From NCBI GenBank assembly GCA_910584245.1, contig CAJTZF010000026.1:1-38645 (forward strand): a DNA stretch of 38,645 nucleotides. Direction: 5' to 3'. Within the stretch, counting starts at the first letter, position 1. Each line of letters opens with the position of its first letter. The notes under the pieces were generated by a model. That model saw only the letters and a program-made list of their open reading frames with translations. It did no database searches and had not been told where the DNA came from. This DNA is from an uncultured Eubacterium sp. (GTDB taxonomy: Bacteria; Bacillota; Clostridia; Lachnospirales; Lachnospiraceae). This document shows, piece after piece, positions 16,219-25,475 of this stretch. The translations under genes and the position numbers were made by a program.

Positions 16219-17613
16219 ATGGGACAGACAGAACAGAGAACAGAGACGGATAAAAGAGAAGAAAATAAAATGGGAATTATGCCGGTGAAGCGGCTGATCG
16301 TAAGTATGTCGCTTCCGATGATGGCTTCAATGCTCGTGCAGGCATTGTACAATATTGTAGACAGCATATTTGTGTCGAGAATCGGGGAGGACGCCCTGAC
16401 GGCTGTCTCAATGGCTTTTCCGGTCCAGACGCTGATGGTGGCGGTAGCGGTAGGGACTGGCGTGGGCGTCAATGCCCTGCTTTCCAGAAGTCTTGGTGAG
16501 AAGAATTTTGAGATGGCAGACCGCGCGGCAAACGCGGGTATTTTTTTGATGGCAGCCAGTTACGTGGTTTTTTGTATTTTCGGCATTTTTGGTGTGGGAG
16601 TGTTTTTTGAATCCCAAGTGGATATGGCGCAACCAAATGCGGCGGCTATTGTAGAGTATGGGACGAGTTATTTGTTTATTTGTATCATCGGTTCGTTTGG
16701 ATTTATGCTCCAGATGATGCTGGAGCGTCTGCTGCAGGCGACGGGCAAGACATTTTATACGATGCTGACCCAGGGAACCGGGGCCATTCTCAATATTATA
16801 CTCGATCCGATATTGATTTTTGGTTATTTCGGCATGCCGGAGATGGGCATACGGGGGGCCGCGCTGGCGACGGTGGCAGGCCAGATCGTAGCAATGATTA
16901 TGGCGTTGTGGTTCAATATCAGGAAAAATAAAGAAATTCATTTATCTGTCCGCAAAATGCGGCCGGAGGCCGCTGCTATAAAGAAGATTTACTGGGTTGG
17001 CGTGCCGTCTGTCATTATGCAGGCGATCGGTTCTGTTATGACATTTGGCATGAATAAAATATTATCGCCGATCTCGACGACGGCGGTCGCCGTATTTGGC
17101 AGCTATTTTAAACTGAACAGTTTTATTTTTATGCCCGTGTTCGGGCTTAATAATGGCCTGATTCCGATTATTGCATACAACTATGGGGCGAGACAGAGAA
17201 AGCGTATAGTCGAGGCGGTCCGCTTTAGTATGATGATAGCGGTCAGCATTATGTTTGTCGGGCTCTGTGTGTTTCTTGCCATACCGGACAAGCTTTTGCT
17301 GTTATTCGATGCTTCGCCGCATATGCTGGAGATCGGTGTGCCCGCCCTGCGCATTATTAGCACGCACTTTATTCTCGCCGGGGCGTCCATCGTGCTCATG
17401 TCGATCTACCAGGCGTTCGGAGAGGGTTTTTTAAGTCTTGCCATCTCGGTTTTGCGGCAGCTTGTAGTCATACTGCCGGCCGCTTACCTTTTGTCTAAAG
17501 TGGTAGGGCTGGGAGCCGTGTGGTGGTCTTTTCCCATCGCAGAAATCTGCTCGCTCTCCCTCAGCATAATATTCTTTAAAAGGCTTTACAAAAATAAGAT
17601 TCAGATGTTATAA
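16219..17613 (+). CDS. MATE family efflux transporter
   Basis: Membrane protein of 464 residues with about 12 hydrophobic helices, the normal MATE length. Diagnostic segments are SMSLPMMASMLVQALYNIVDSIFVSRIGEDALTAVSMAFP near the N-terminus, GTGVGVNALLSRSLGE, and the corresponding second-half stretch FGLNNGLIPIIAYNYGARQ. These are Na+ or H+ coupled exporters of cationic drugs or metabolites; the substrate cannot be predicted. Start ATG 16219 is preceded by AGGAGA; an internal ATG at 16270 (MGIMPVKRL) could be used instead, because the first 17 residues are polar and unlike the family. It is 11 bases after the phosphatase gene. Confidence 0.9.
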   Translation: MGQTEQRTETDKREENKMGIMPVKRLIVSMSLPMMASMLVQALYNIVDSIFVSRIGEDALTAVSMAFPVQTLMVAVAVGTGVGVNALLSRSLGEKNFEMADRAANAGIFLMAASYVVFCIFGIFGVGVFFESQVDMAQPNAAAIVEYGTSYLFICIIGSFGFMLQMMLERLLQATGKTFYTMLTQGTGAILNIILDPILIFGYFGMPEMGIRGAALATVAGQIVAMIMALWFNIRKNKEIHLSVRKMRPEAAAIKKIYWVGVPSVIMQAIGSVMTFGMNKILSPISTTAVAVFGSYFKLNSFIFMPVFGLNNGLIPIIAYNYGARQRKRIVEAVRFSMMIAVSIMFVGLCVFLAIPDKLLLLFDASPHMLEIGVPALRIISTHFILAGASIVLMSIYQAFGEGFLSLAISVLRQLVVILPAAYLLSKVVGLGAVWWSFPIAEICSLSLSIIFFKRLYKNKIQML

Positions 17614-17646
17614 TCGGAGAACATAGACGTAAGGAGGAAATAGAAA

Positions 17647-19371
17647 ATGAAGCTTGACAAATTAGCAGGTGACAGATTTAAAGAAAGACCGTCGGATTGT
17701 GTCATTGACAGCCATGCGCTGATGATCCGCGGCGGTTATATGAAAAATATGGCGAACGGTATTTATTCGCAGTTTCCGCCTCTCAGACGGGTAACTGCGA
17801 AAATCGAACATATAATAAGAGAAGAGATGGACGCTATCGACGGACAGGAAGTTTTGTTCCCAGTTACGATGCCGGGGAGCCTGTGGGAGGAGTCCGGCCG
17901 TTATGAGAGTGTCGGAAGTGAGCTTCTGCGGTTTACAGACCGGAACCATTCCCAGATGATACTTGGTATGACCCATGAGGAGGCAGCCGTGCATCTTGTC
18001 AGGGAGTACGGTAATAGTTATACCAAGTATCCGTTTATGATTTACCAGATCCAGACAAAATTTCGTGACGAGGCCCGTCCGCGGGCCGGTCTCATTCGTG
18101 TACGCGAGTTTACAATGAAGGATGCGTATTCGTTCCATACTTCCCAGGAGGACTTGGAGAAGTACTATGCGAAGTGCTATAAGGCATATGAACGTATTTT
18201 TGCCAGAGCGGGCTTATTGGACGTAGTAGTTGTGGAATCCGATTCCGGTATGATGGGAGGAAGTGTTTCCCACGAGTACATGCTTTTGACGCCGGTGGGA
18301 GAGGATTCTATTGTCCTGTGCGCAGATTGTGATTTCCGCGCGAATATGGAGGCTACGCCATGTATCGTGGAGCAGGAGCAGAAGCTTGCCCAGGCGGAGG
18401 TGGAGCTTGTCGATACACCCGGAAAACATACGATTGAGGACGTCTGTGAGTATTTGAAGCTCCCGGTTGAGCACTCATGTAAAGCGGTCGTCTATCAGAG
18501 AAATGCGGATGATTCATATATTGTACTGTTTTTGCGCGGGGATCTGGAGGTGAATGAGACAAAACTGACAAATTATGTCGGATGTGCCATTCATGCAGCT
18601 GTCATCACAGAGGAGTGCGGCCTTCATGCCGGTTCTATCGGGCCTTATAAGCTCAATGGCGACTATACCGTGCTGTACGACCGCTCCCTGGAGGGAATTC
18701 ACAATTTGTGCTGCGGGGGCAATGTTGATGACAAGCACTATGTAGGGCTTGATATGAAGCGGGATATCGGCGATGTGGAGTATGGAGATTTTGCGAAAGC
18801 AGTAGAGGGCGGCATTTGCCCGTGCTGTGGAAAGAAGTCATTGCGGATTCAGAGGGGAATTGAGGTTGGAAATATTTTTCAGCTCGGGACAAAATATACG
18901 AAACCGATGAATATGGAGTATCTTGACAAAGATGGAAATAAGCATAACCCGATTATGGGTTGTTATGGGATCGGGGTTGGCCGGCTTGCGGCCTCTGTCT
19001 GTGAGGCGTCCCATGACGAATATGGTCCGGTCTGGCCGATCACGATCGCACCGTGGGAAGTGCATCTGTGCTGTGTCCGCGCTGACGACGCAGAGTGCCA
19101 TGACTATGCGGACAAGTTATATGAGACGTTGCAGAACCAGCACGTGGAAGTTATTTACGATGATCGGAATGTACGCGCGGGAGTGATGTTTTCCGACGCA
19201 GATTTGCTCGGTGTGCCGGTACGGGTTGTAGTCAGCCCAAGAAATAGAAAGAACGGATGTGTAGAAATCGTCACCCGGGATAAATCGGTTAGCAAGCAGG
19301 TGCCTTTGGATGAGGCAGTACCGGCAATTAAGGAATGTATTCAGGAGTTGTATCGGAAATATGAAGTTTAA
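17647..19371 (+). CDS. proS: Proline--tRNA ligase
   Basis: Class II aminoacyl-tRNA synthetase of 574 residues that charges tRNA-Pro with proline. The length and order match the bacterial type with the internal editing (INS) domain: motif 2 region IQTKFRDEARPRAGLIRVREFTMKDAYSFH, the editing domain in the middle (about 220-400), motif 3 GCYGIGVGRLAASVCE, and a C-terminal anticodon-binding domain. Start ATG 17647 after AAGGAGG. No T-box leader is visible in the 33 bases between the MATE stop and this start. Its stop overlaps the methionine synthase start by 11 bases, suggesting coupled translation. Confidence 0.96.
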   Translation: MKLDKLAGDRFKERPSDCVIDSHALMIRGGYMKNMANGIYSQFPPLRRVTAKIEHIIREEMDAIDGQEVLFPVTMPGSLWEESGRYESVGSELLRFTDRNHSQMILGMTHEEAAVHLVREYGNSYTKYPFMIYQIQTKFRDEARPRAGLIRVREFTMKDAYSFHTSQEDLEKYYAKCYKAYERIFARAGLLDVVVVESDSGMMGGSVSHEYMLLTPVGEDSIVLCADCDFRANMEATPCIVEQEQKLAQAEVELVDTPGKHTIEDVCEYLKLPVEHSCKAVVYQRNADDSYIVLFLRGDLEVNETKLTNYVGCAIHAAVITEECGLHAGSIGPYKLNGDYTVLYDRSLEGIHNLCCGGNVDDKHYVGLDMKRDIGDVEYGDFAKAVEGGICPCCGKKSLRIQRGIEVGNIFQLGTKYTKPMNMEYLDKDGNKHNPIMGCYGIGVGRLAASVCEASHDEYGPVWPITIAPWEVHLCCVRADDAECHDYADKLYETLQNQHVEVIYDDRNVRAGVMFSDADLLGVPVRVVVSPRNRKNGCVEIVTRDKSVSKQVPLDEAVPAIKECIQELYRKYEV

Positions 19372-21796
19372 GGATTATGTAAAAGAGGGATTTGTCCTGC
19401 TTGACGGCGGGACGGGATCCAATCTCCAGCTGCATGGCATGCAGGCGGGGGATTGTCCCGAGACGTGGATTTTAGACCACCCGGATGTGTTTGTGGAGTT
19501 GCAAAAAGGTTATATTGAGGCGGGCAGCGATGTGCTGTATGCGCCGACGTTTACGTGCAGCAGCATTAAGCTTGCCGAGTATGGCCTGGAGGGCCGCCAG
19601 AAAGAGCTGATAACGGATCTGGTCCAATTAACGAAGCGGGCGGTTGAGGAGAGCCGCACGGAGCGGAACATTTATATTGCCGGAGATATGACGATGACGG
19701 GGGAACAGCTTGAGCCGGTTGGTTCGCTGCCGTTTGAAGAGTTAATAGACGTCTATAAAGAGCAGGCGGCATATTTGTACGATGCGGGTGTGGATCTGTT
19801 TGTCGTAGAAACGATGATGAGCCTGCAGGAGTGCCGTGGCGCCGTGCTGGCCATACGGGAGCAGTGTGGGGACGACATACCAGTTATTGTGACGCTGACG
19901 TTTCAGGAAGATGGAAGGATGCTTTATGGTACAAACCCTGAGACGGCCGCCATCGTTTTAGAGGCGATGGGCGTGGATGTCATAGGTGTGAACTGTTCGG
20001 CCGGGCCCGACCGGATGGTGGATGTAGTACAGCGGATGCGGGATGTTTCCGGGATCCCGGTCGCAGTCAAACCGAATGCGGGGCTGCCGGAGCTGGTCGA
20101 TGGGAAAACGGTATACAATATGGATCCCGTCCAGTTTGCGGAGGCCATGCTGCCTCTTGCCGATCTGGGGGCGACGGTTCTTGGCGGCTGCTGCGGCACG
20201 ACGCCGGAGCACATACGGACGCTTCGGGACCGCCTTTCAGGGAAAAAGGCTGTTCTGCCACAAAAAAAGAAAGTCCGGGCACTGACGAACGAGCGGAATT
20301 TTGTGGAAATTGATTTGGACGGAACGTGTCTGGTTGTCGGTGAGCGGATCAATCCGACCGGGAAAAAGGATTTACAGGCACAACTCCGGGAGGGACGGCT
20401 GGATCTCGTGCTGTCGATGGCAGAAGAGCAGGTGGACCGGGGAGCCAAAATTTTGGACGTCAATATGGGAATGAATGGAATTGACGAAAAAGAGATGATG
20501 CTGAGGGCGGTAAAGGAGCTTACGCTGACGGTGGACGTGCCGCTCAGCATTGACTCCAGCTATGTGGATGTAGTAGAGGCGGCGCTCCGCATATATCCGG
20601 GACGGGCGTTGATCAATTCGATATCTCTGGAGGAGGAGAAAATCAAAAGGCTTCTTCCGGCGGCAAAAAAATATGGGGCGATGTTTATTCTGCTTCCGCT
20701 ATCCGGGCAGGGGCTTCCGAAAACGATCGAGGAGAAAAAGAATATTATCCAGACAATTATGACAGAGGCGAAGCAGCATGGGCTTTCGGAGAAGGACATC
20801 GTCGTCGACGGACTTGTGACGACCGTCGGCGCGAATAAAAATGCGGCGCTGGATGTGCTGGAGACGATCCATTATTGCCGGCATGAGCTGGAAGTGGCGA
20901 CAATTTGTGGTCTCTCTAATATATCGTTTGGATTGCCGGAGCGTGCGTTTATAAACAGTGCATTTCTGACAATGGCAATTGAACAGGGTTTGACGATGGC
21001 AATTGCCAACCCGGGCCAGACGCTTCTCGTAAATGCGGCGCTGGCTTCCGACCTGCTTTTAAATAAAAGAGGCGCCGGTCCGAATTATATCAGCGGTGTG
21101 TGTAAGGCGGAGATTACAACGGTTTCCCAAAGTCCGGATGCGTCCGGTCCGGCCGGGAACACGGAGAGTGCCGGGGGGCATCCGTTATTTCAGGCCGTTG
21201 TCAAAGGAAAAAGGGGCGCGGTTGTCGATCTGGTAAAAAATGAGCTGGAGCTTGGGGAGAAGCCGGCTTCTATTATTGATAACCACCTTATTCCGGCGAT
21301 CAATGATGTAGGGGAGTTGTATGAAAAGGGGACGTATTTCCTGCCGCAGCTTATATCGAGTGCAGAGACGATGGAACAGGCGATTGACTATTTGGAGCCG
21401 CTATTGGCGAAAGAGCGCGGCGGCAAAACGCTGGACACCATCGTAATGGCGACGGTCAAGGGTGACATCCATGACATCGGTAAAAATCTCGTAGTTCTTA
21501 TGCTGAAAAACTATGGATACCGCGTTATTGACCTGGGCAAAGACGTAGATGCCCAGCGGATTCTCGATACGGCGAGGGAAGAGAATGCCGCTGTTATCGG
21601 TTTGTCAGCGCTGATGACGACGACGATGATGGAGATGAAACATCTTGTGGAGATGGCGCGGGAGCAGGGGATTACTGCGAAGATTATCGTAGGCGGCGCG
21701 GTTGTCACGGAAAGCTTTGCACAGGAGATCGGGGCGGACGGCTATTCAAAAGACGCCAGGGAAGCCGTGCTGCTCGTAAACCGTCTGTTGGCGTAA
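19361..21796 (+). CDS. metH: Cobalamin-dependent methionine synthase (short form, no reactivation domain)
   Basis: Protein of 811 residues that would transfer a methyl group from methyltetrahydrofolate to homocysteine through cobalamin. Domains in order: homocysteine methyltransferase (about 1-290, LLDGGTGSNLQ, zinc ligands in GVNCSAGP and GGCCGTTPEH); pterin-binding domain (about 310-590, VVGERINPTGKKDLQ, LDVNMGMNG); a low-complexity linker (SQSPDASGPAGNTESAGG); cobalamin cap helices (about 620-690); and the cobalamin-binding Rossmann domain with D-x-H-x-x-G in GDIHDIGKN. The C-terminal S-adenosylmethionine reactivation domain of about 330 residues found in longer MetH is absent, so a separate activation protein would be needed. 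Start ATG 19361 lies inside the proS end. Confidence 0.92.
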   Translation: MKFKDYVKEGFVLLDGGTGSNLQLHGMQAGDCPETWILDHPDVFVELQKGYIEAGSDVLYAPTFTCSSIKLAEYGLEGRQKELITDLVQLTKRAVEESRTERNIYIAGDMTMTGEQLEPVGSLPFEELIDVYKEQAAYLYDAGVDLFVVETMMSLQECRGAVLAIREQCGDDIPVIVTLTFQEDGRMLYGTNPETAAIVLEAMGVDVIGVNCSAGPDRMVDVVQRMRDVSGIPVAVKPNAGLPELVDGKTVYNMDPVQFAEAMLPLADLGATVLGGCCGTTPEHIRTLRDRLSGKKAVLPQKKKVRALTNERNFVEIDLDGTCLVVGERINPTGKKDLQAQLREGRLDLVLSMAEEQVDRGAKILDVNMGMNGIDEKEMMLRAVKELTLTVDVPLSIDSSYVDVVEAALRIYPGRALINSISLEEEKIKRLLPAAKKYGAMFILLPLSGQGLPKTIEEKKNIIQTIMTEAKQHGLSEKDIVVDGLVTTVGANKNAALDVLETIHYCRHELEVATICGLSNISFGLPERAFINSAFLTMAIEQGLTMAIANPGQTLLVNAALASDLLLNKRGAGPNYISGVCKAEITTVSQSPDASGPAGNTESAGGHPLFQAVVKGKRGAVVDLVKNELELGEKPASIIDNHLIPAINDVGELYEKGTYFLPQLISSAETMEQAIDYLEPLLAKERGGKTLDTIVMATVKGDIHDIGKNLVVLMLKNYGYRVIDLGKDVDAQRILDTAREENAAVIGLSALMTTTMMEMKHLVEMAREQGITAKIIVGGAVVTESFAQEIGADGYSKDAREAVLLVNRLLA

Positions 21797-21863
21797 TGAA
21801 AATAAAGGGTAGAGGCATAACGGGCAGGCCAGGGAAAACATAAAAGAAGGGAACAGGAACTGT

Positions 21864-22802
21864 ATGGCAGAGCAAATTGATGTGGTGATACCGGTGTTTC
21901 GGCCGGATGAAAAATTGGAACGTCTGATCCGGCAGCTGAATTCACAAACGAGAAAGCCGGATCATATTTGGTTTATGCAGACATTGGCAGATCCGGAGGA
22001 AGACGGAAGAGTGCGGAGGATGCTGGAGATGGCAGACGGTGGCGAAATCGTTCCTGTGGCCAGGGGGGAATTTGACCACGGCGGGACGAGGAACCGGGGG
22101 GCTTCGCTTTCGAAAGCAGACTATTTGCTTTTTATGACCCAGGATGCTGTGCCGGTGGACGGTGTTCTTGTAGAGCGTCTGTATGAGCGGCTGGCTTCGG
22201 ATGCCCGGATTGCCGTGGCATACGCAAGGCAGCTGCCCGGTGACGGGGTTGGCCCGGTTGAACAGTATACGAGACAGTTTAACTATCCTGACAAATCCAA
22301 TGTAAAAGACATAGGAGATTTGGACCGGCTGGGAATCAAAACTTATTTTTGCTCAAACGTGTGTGCCATGTACCGGCGGGACAAGTATGAGGAGCTGGGT
22401 GGTTTTGTACGCCATACGATTTTTAATGAAGACATGATTTTTGCCTCCGCAGTAATCGGCGCGGGATACAAGATTGCCTATGAGGCGGAGGCAAAAGTGG
22501 TGCATGCGCACAAGTATTCTTATTGGCAGCAATTTTCCCGGAACTTTGATATGGGCGTTTCCCAGCGGCAGTACCGGGATATTTTTCGAGGGGTCAAATC
22601 AGAATCAGAGGGAATGCGGCTTGTGAAAGATACAGCGAAGCATCTTCTGAGACGGGGGAAATGGTACTTGCTCCCCGATCTGGCCATTCAGAGCGCATGT
22701 AAGCTGATTGGTTATAAGCTGGGTTTGAAGTATGAAGGGCTTCCGAAAAAACTTGTTAAGAAATGTAGTATGAATAAACGATATTGGGAGGATTCACCAT
22801 GA
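21864..22802 (+). CDS. Family 2 glycosyltransferase, rhamnosyltransferase-like
   Basis: Protein of 312 residues with a GT-A fold glycosyltransferase domain, IDVVIPVFRPDEKLERLIRQLN at the N-terminus. The segments GEFDHGGTRNRGASLSKADYLLFMTQDAVPVD and FNEDMIFASAVIGAGYKIAYEAEAKVVHAHKYS follow the pattern of cytoplasmic rhamnosyltransferases that build cell-wall polysaccharides. No membrane helices are evident. Start ATG 21864 follows AAGAAGGGAACAGG. It overlaps the next glycosyltransferase by four bases (ATGA). The three-gene group with an LCP protein downstream points to cell-wall glycopolymer synthesis; the donor sugar is inferred, not shown. Confidence 0.85.
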   Translation: MAEQIDVVIPVFRPDEKLERLIRQLNSQTRKPDHIWFMQTLADPEEDGRVRRMLEMADGGEIVPVARGEFDHGGTRNRGASLSKADYLLFMTQDAVPVDGVLVERLYERLASDARIAVAYARQLPGDGVGPVEQYTRQFNYPDKSNVKDIGDLDRLGIKTYFCSNVCAMYRRDKYEELGGFVRHTIFNEDMIFASAVIGAGYKIAYEAEAKVVHAHKYSYWQQFSRNFDMGVSQRQYRDIFRGVKSESEGMRLVKDTAKHLLRRGKWYLLPDLAIQSACKLIGYKLGLKYEGLPKKLVKKCSMNKRYWEDSP

Positions 22803-23725
22803 CGCCTCAGGTTCACATTGTGCTTGCCACATATAATGGGGAGCGTTATATCCGGGAGCAAATAGATTCTATTTTGGCAAATACGGTAAAAGATATTTCC
22901 ATTGAAATATGTGACGACGGATCCGCCGACCAGACTGTCAAAATCGCGAGGGAGTACGCGGAAAAGCATGCGTGTATCCATGTACATGAAAACGAAGAGA
23001 ACCTTGGATATGTGAAGAACTTTATTGCCGGGATCCGAAGGAGCCGCAGCCCGTATCTTATGCTTTGCGACCAGGACGATATATGGGATCCGGATAAGAT
23101 CGCCCGCACGCTGGCGGCGATGAAGGGTCTGGAACACGAGTGCGGAAACGATGTCCGCCGTCCGCTGCTCGTCTTTACGGATGCGGTCAATTATGACAGT
23201 GAGACGGGGAAAACGCTCGGTTCTTTTCATAAAAACAGCCATTTGAATGCGGAGAAAACAGATCCCGCCCATCTCCTTATGGAAAACAAGTGTATCGGCT
23301 GCACCGTTATGGTGAATGCCGCGGTTTTGCCTTATTTGGAAACGGTACCGGAGGAGGTGCGCGTACACGACTGGTGGTTGGCATTAATTTGCAGTCATTT
23401 TGGGAAAATCTGTTATTTGAATGAAACAACCTTGCATTATCGCCAGCATCGTGGTAATATGATTGGCGGAAGCGGATTTTTTCATTATTTAAAAAATCGG
23501 GTTTCTAACATAAAAAAACAGCGCTTGGCACTGGAACAGACATTTGCCCAGGGGAGGGCATTTTACCGCTTATTCGAGAAAGAGCTGCCGTCGGGGGACT
23601 GTCCCGCTGCGGCGTTTGCCCGCATGCGTGAGGCGGGATTTTTGCGGCGTAGGTGGTACGTCATCCGGTACGGGTTTTATAAAAGCGGGTTATTGCGGAA
23701 TATAGCATTGTTTTTTTTATTGTGA
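22799..23725 (+). CDS. Family 2 glycosyltransferase
   Basis: Protein of 308 residues. The GT-A core shows HIVLATYNGERYIREQIDSIL, then ICDDGSADQT and the metal-binding stretch LMLCDQDDIWDPDKI with the DxD-like motif. It is of the WcaA/RfbF type, which adds a sugar to a surface polysaccharide repeat unit. The end of the protein is basic and hydrophobic. Start ATG 22799 overlaps the preceding gene's stop as ATGA, with GGGAGGA nearby; an upstream in-frame TTG at 22784 is unlikely. It lies 44 bases before the LCP gene. Donor and acceptor are not known. Confidence 0.86.
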   Translation: MTPQVHIVLATYNGERYIREQIDSILANTVKDISIEICDDGSADQTVKIAREYAEKHACIHVHENEENLGYVKNFIAGIRRSRSPYLMLCDQDDIWDPDKIARTLAAMKGLEHECGNDVRRPLLVFTDAVNYDSETGKTLGSFHKNSHLNAEKTDPAHLLMENKCIGCTVMVNAAVLPYLETVPEEVRVHDWWLALICSHFGKICYLNETTLHYRQHRGNMIGGSGFFHYLKNRVSNIKKQRLALEQTFAQGRAFYRLFEKELPSGDCPAAAFARMREAGFLRRRWYVIRYGFYKSGLLRNIALFFLL

Positions 23726-23769
23726 TATGTCATCCGTACTAGAACATAGGCAAAGGAATGGAGGACACT

Positions 23770-24798
23770 ATGGCGAAAAGGAACGGTAAGGGGAAAAAAA
23801 GAGTGGCAGGAAAGGTTTTTCTGGTACTCGGAATTATTTTAAGCATGGCAGTGGGGAGCCTTGCAGCGGCCGCGCAGTATAATGTGAGCGGGTCGCTGGA
23901 TTTATTAAATTTTGATACGATTACTTCACTGGATAAGGTGGATGTCTCCCAATATGATACGGTGAGCGATTCGGAGATCATCAACATTCTGCTTGTAGGG
24001 GCTGATAAAAATCTGGATGAGCAGAACTCGCAAGGAGCAGCCAGGCGTTCGGATTCGATGATGATAGCGACGCTCGATATGAAACATAAAAAACTAAAAG
24101 TGACGTCGCTCATGCGTGATATGTATGTGGCGATCCCCGGGCATGGCAGCCAGAAGTTAAATGCCGCTTATTCGCTCGGCGGGATCCAGCTTTTATATAA
24201 AACGATTGCATCGAATTTCGGAATTAAGATGAACGGTTACGCAGAAGTAAATTTTGACGCGTTTGTAGAAGTGATCAATGCGGTGGGCGGAGTAGAGGCG
24301 ACATTGACGGAATCTGAGGCGGAAAACTTGAATGACACGAACTACATTAAGCGGAAAAAATATAGAAATGTCAAGGTGGGAAAACAAGTACTCAACGGTT
24401 ACCAGGCATTGGGATATTGCAGGATCCGTCATGGAAAATGGAAGAACGGGCATTATCCGGCTGTTTTGACCGCTTCGGGAAAAGGAGATGATTATGGCCG
24501 CGCAGAGCGCCAGCGTCTTGTCATTCAGTCCTTGTTCCAAAAGATTAAGGCGATGTCGTTAAACGAATGGATGGAATTAGTGGAAATTGTGCTTCCTAAT
24601 GTGAAGACCGATTTGAAGAAGGATGATATTTATTCTTATATATTGGCAGTCGTCCGCATGGGGACGACGGATATTCTTCAGTTCAGCCTCCCCATCCAGG
24701 ATGGATACACGAGCCAGACCATTAACGGACAGGATTGTCTGGTGCCGGATATTGCAAAAAATAAGAAAGCCGTCTCCAATTTTATTAATGAAAAATAA
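23770..24798 (+). CDS. LCP family protein (LytR-CpsA-Psr type glycopolymer ligase)
   Basis: Membrane-anchored, extracellular enzyme of 342 residues. It would transfer undecaprenyl-linked glycopolymer to peptidoglycan. After a basic start and one transmembrane helix (about residues 13-36), the LCP domain contains NILLVGADKN, RRSDSMMIATLD, the MRDMYVAIPGHGSQKLNAAYSLGG region with the conserved arginine and aspartate, and GYCRIRH with DDYGRAERQR, the typical lipid-phosphate binding arginines. Start ATG 23770 follows GGAGG; ATG 23758 has no good site. Preceded by two glycosyltransferases, whose product it may attach to the wall. Confidence 0.92.
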   Translation: MAKRNGKGKKRVAGKVFLVLGIILSMAVGSLAAAAQYNVSGSLDLLNFDTITSLDKVDVSQYDTVSDSEIINILLVGADKNLDEQNSQGAARRSDSMMIATLDMKHKKLKVTSLMRDMYVAIPGHGSQKLNAAYSLGGIQLLYKTIASNFGIKMNGYAEVNFDAFVEVINAVGGVEATLTESEAENLNDTNYIKRKKYRNVKVGKQVLNGYQALGYCRIRHGKWKNGHYPAVLTASGKGDDYGRAERQRLVIQSLFQKIKAMSLNEWMELVEIVLPNVKTDLKKDDIYSYILAVVRMGTTDILQFSLPIQDGYTSQTINGQDCLVPDIAKNKKAVSNFINEK

Positions 24799-24814
24799 AT
24801 GTGGGGTGAAGAGG

Positions 24815-24843
24815 TTGACAACAATGGTCGAAATTGGTACAAT
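24815..24843 (+). promoter_or_regulatory. ilvN: SigA-type promoter of ilvN-ilvC
   Basis: A perfect TTGACA (24815-24820), a 17-base spacer and TACAAT (24838-24843). Transcription would begin near 24850, about 23 bases before ilvN, so there is no room for a T-box or leader-peptide attenuator in front of ilvN. Confidence 0.87.
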
Positions 24844-24872
24844 TAATCTTTGAAAAGTAAGGAGTGAATAAG

Positions 24873-25364
24873 ATGCGTAAGATGGTTCTTTCCATATTAA
24901 TTGATAATACGCCAGGTGCGTTGTCCCGTGTTGTCGGATTGTTTAGCAGACGCGGGTACAACATCGACAGTCTCACTGTTGGAGAGACAGAAAATACCGC
25001 AGTATCACGAATGACCGTGGCGGTGACCGGGGATGGGATTATCCTTGACCAGATAGAAAAGCAGATTTGCAAGCTCGAAAATGTTATACATGTGAAGGAG
25101 CTGACCGGTGACGCCTCCGTGTGCAGGGAGCTCATTCTCGTAAAGGTATCGGCTGGGAAAGAGGCCAGGCCGGCGATTAATGCGATTGTTGAAATTTTCC
25201 GTGCGAAGATCGTCGATGTGGCTTCGGAGACGATGATGATTGAATTGACGGGAAATCAGGCGAAGCTGGATGCATTTACGAAGCTTTTGGACGGCTATGA
25301 GATCAAAGAGCTGGTCCGCACGGGAATTACCGGGTTGGCGAGAGGATTTCTGGACGAGAATTGA
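24873..25364 (+). CDS. ilvN: Acetolactate synthase small (regulatory) subunit
   Basis: Protein of 163 residues that binds valine and activates the catalytic subunit of acetolactate synthase, the first common step of valine, leucine and isoleucine synthesis. It has the N-terminal ACT domain, LSILIDNTPGALSRVVGLFSRRGYNIDSLTVG, and the C-terminal regulatory domain with LVKVSAGKEARPAI and GLARGF near the end. Start ATG 24873, eight bases after AAGGAG; GTG 24864 overlaps the ribosome binding site. ilvC follows. The catalytic subunit gene ilvB is not adjacent in this window, so it must be elsewhere. Confidence 0.95.
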   Translation: MRKMVLSILIDNTPGALSRVVGLFSRRGYNIDSLTVGETENTAVSRMTVAVTGDGIILDQIEKQICKLENVIHVKELTGDASVCRELILVKVSAGKEARPAINAIVEIFRAKIVDVASETMMIELTGNQAKLDAFTKLLDGYEIKELVRTGITGLARGFLDEN

Positions 25365-25419
25365 TACCGCGGCTTGAGATTTTTCGCTGCGGGTGCGGGT
25401 GGGTTACATAGAAAACCAT

Positions 25420-25439
25420 CTTCCGGTCTTTGCCGGAGG
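25420..25439 (+). other. Hairpin in the ilvN-ilvC gap
   Basis: CTTCCGG and CCGGAGG pair (one G-U) around a 6-base loop, 36 bases before the ilvC start. No T-run follows, so it is not an intrinsic terminator. It may stabilise or process the mRNA. Confidence 0.35.
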
Positions 25440-25475
25440 GGCTTTATATAATTATATATTAGGAGGAATAATAAA

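Noticed and set aside
17614..17646. T-box leader before proS
   Set aside because: Only 33 bases separate the MATE gene from proS, too few for a T-box; the gap holds just a ribosome binding site.
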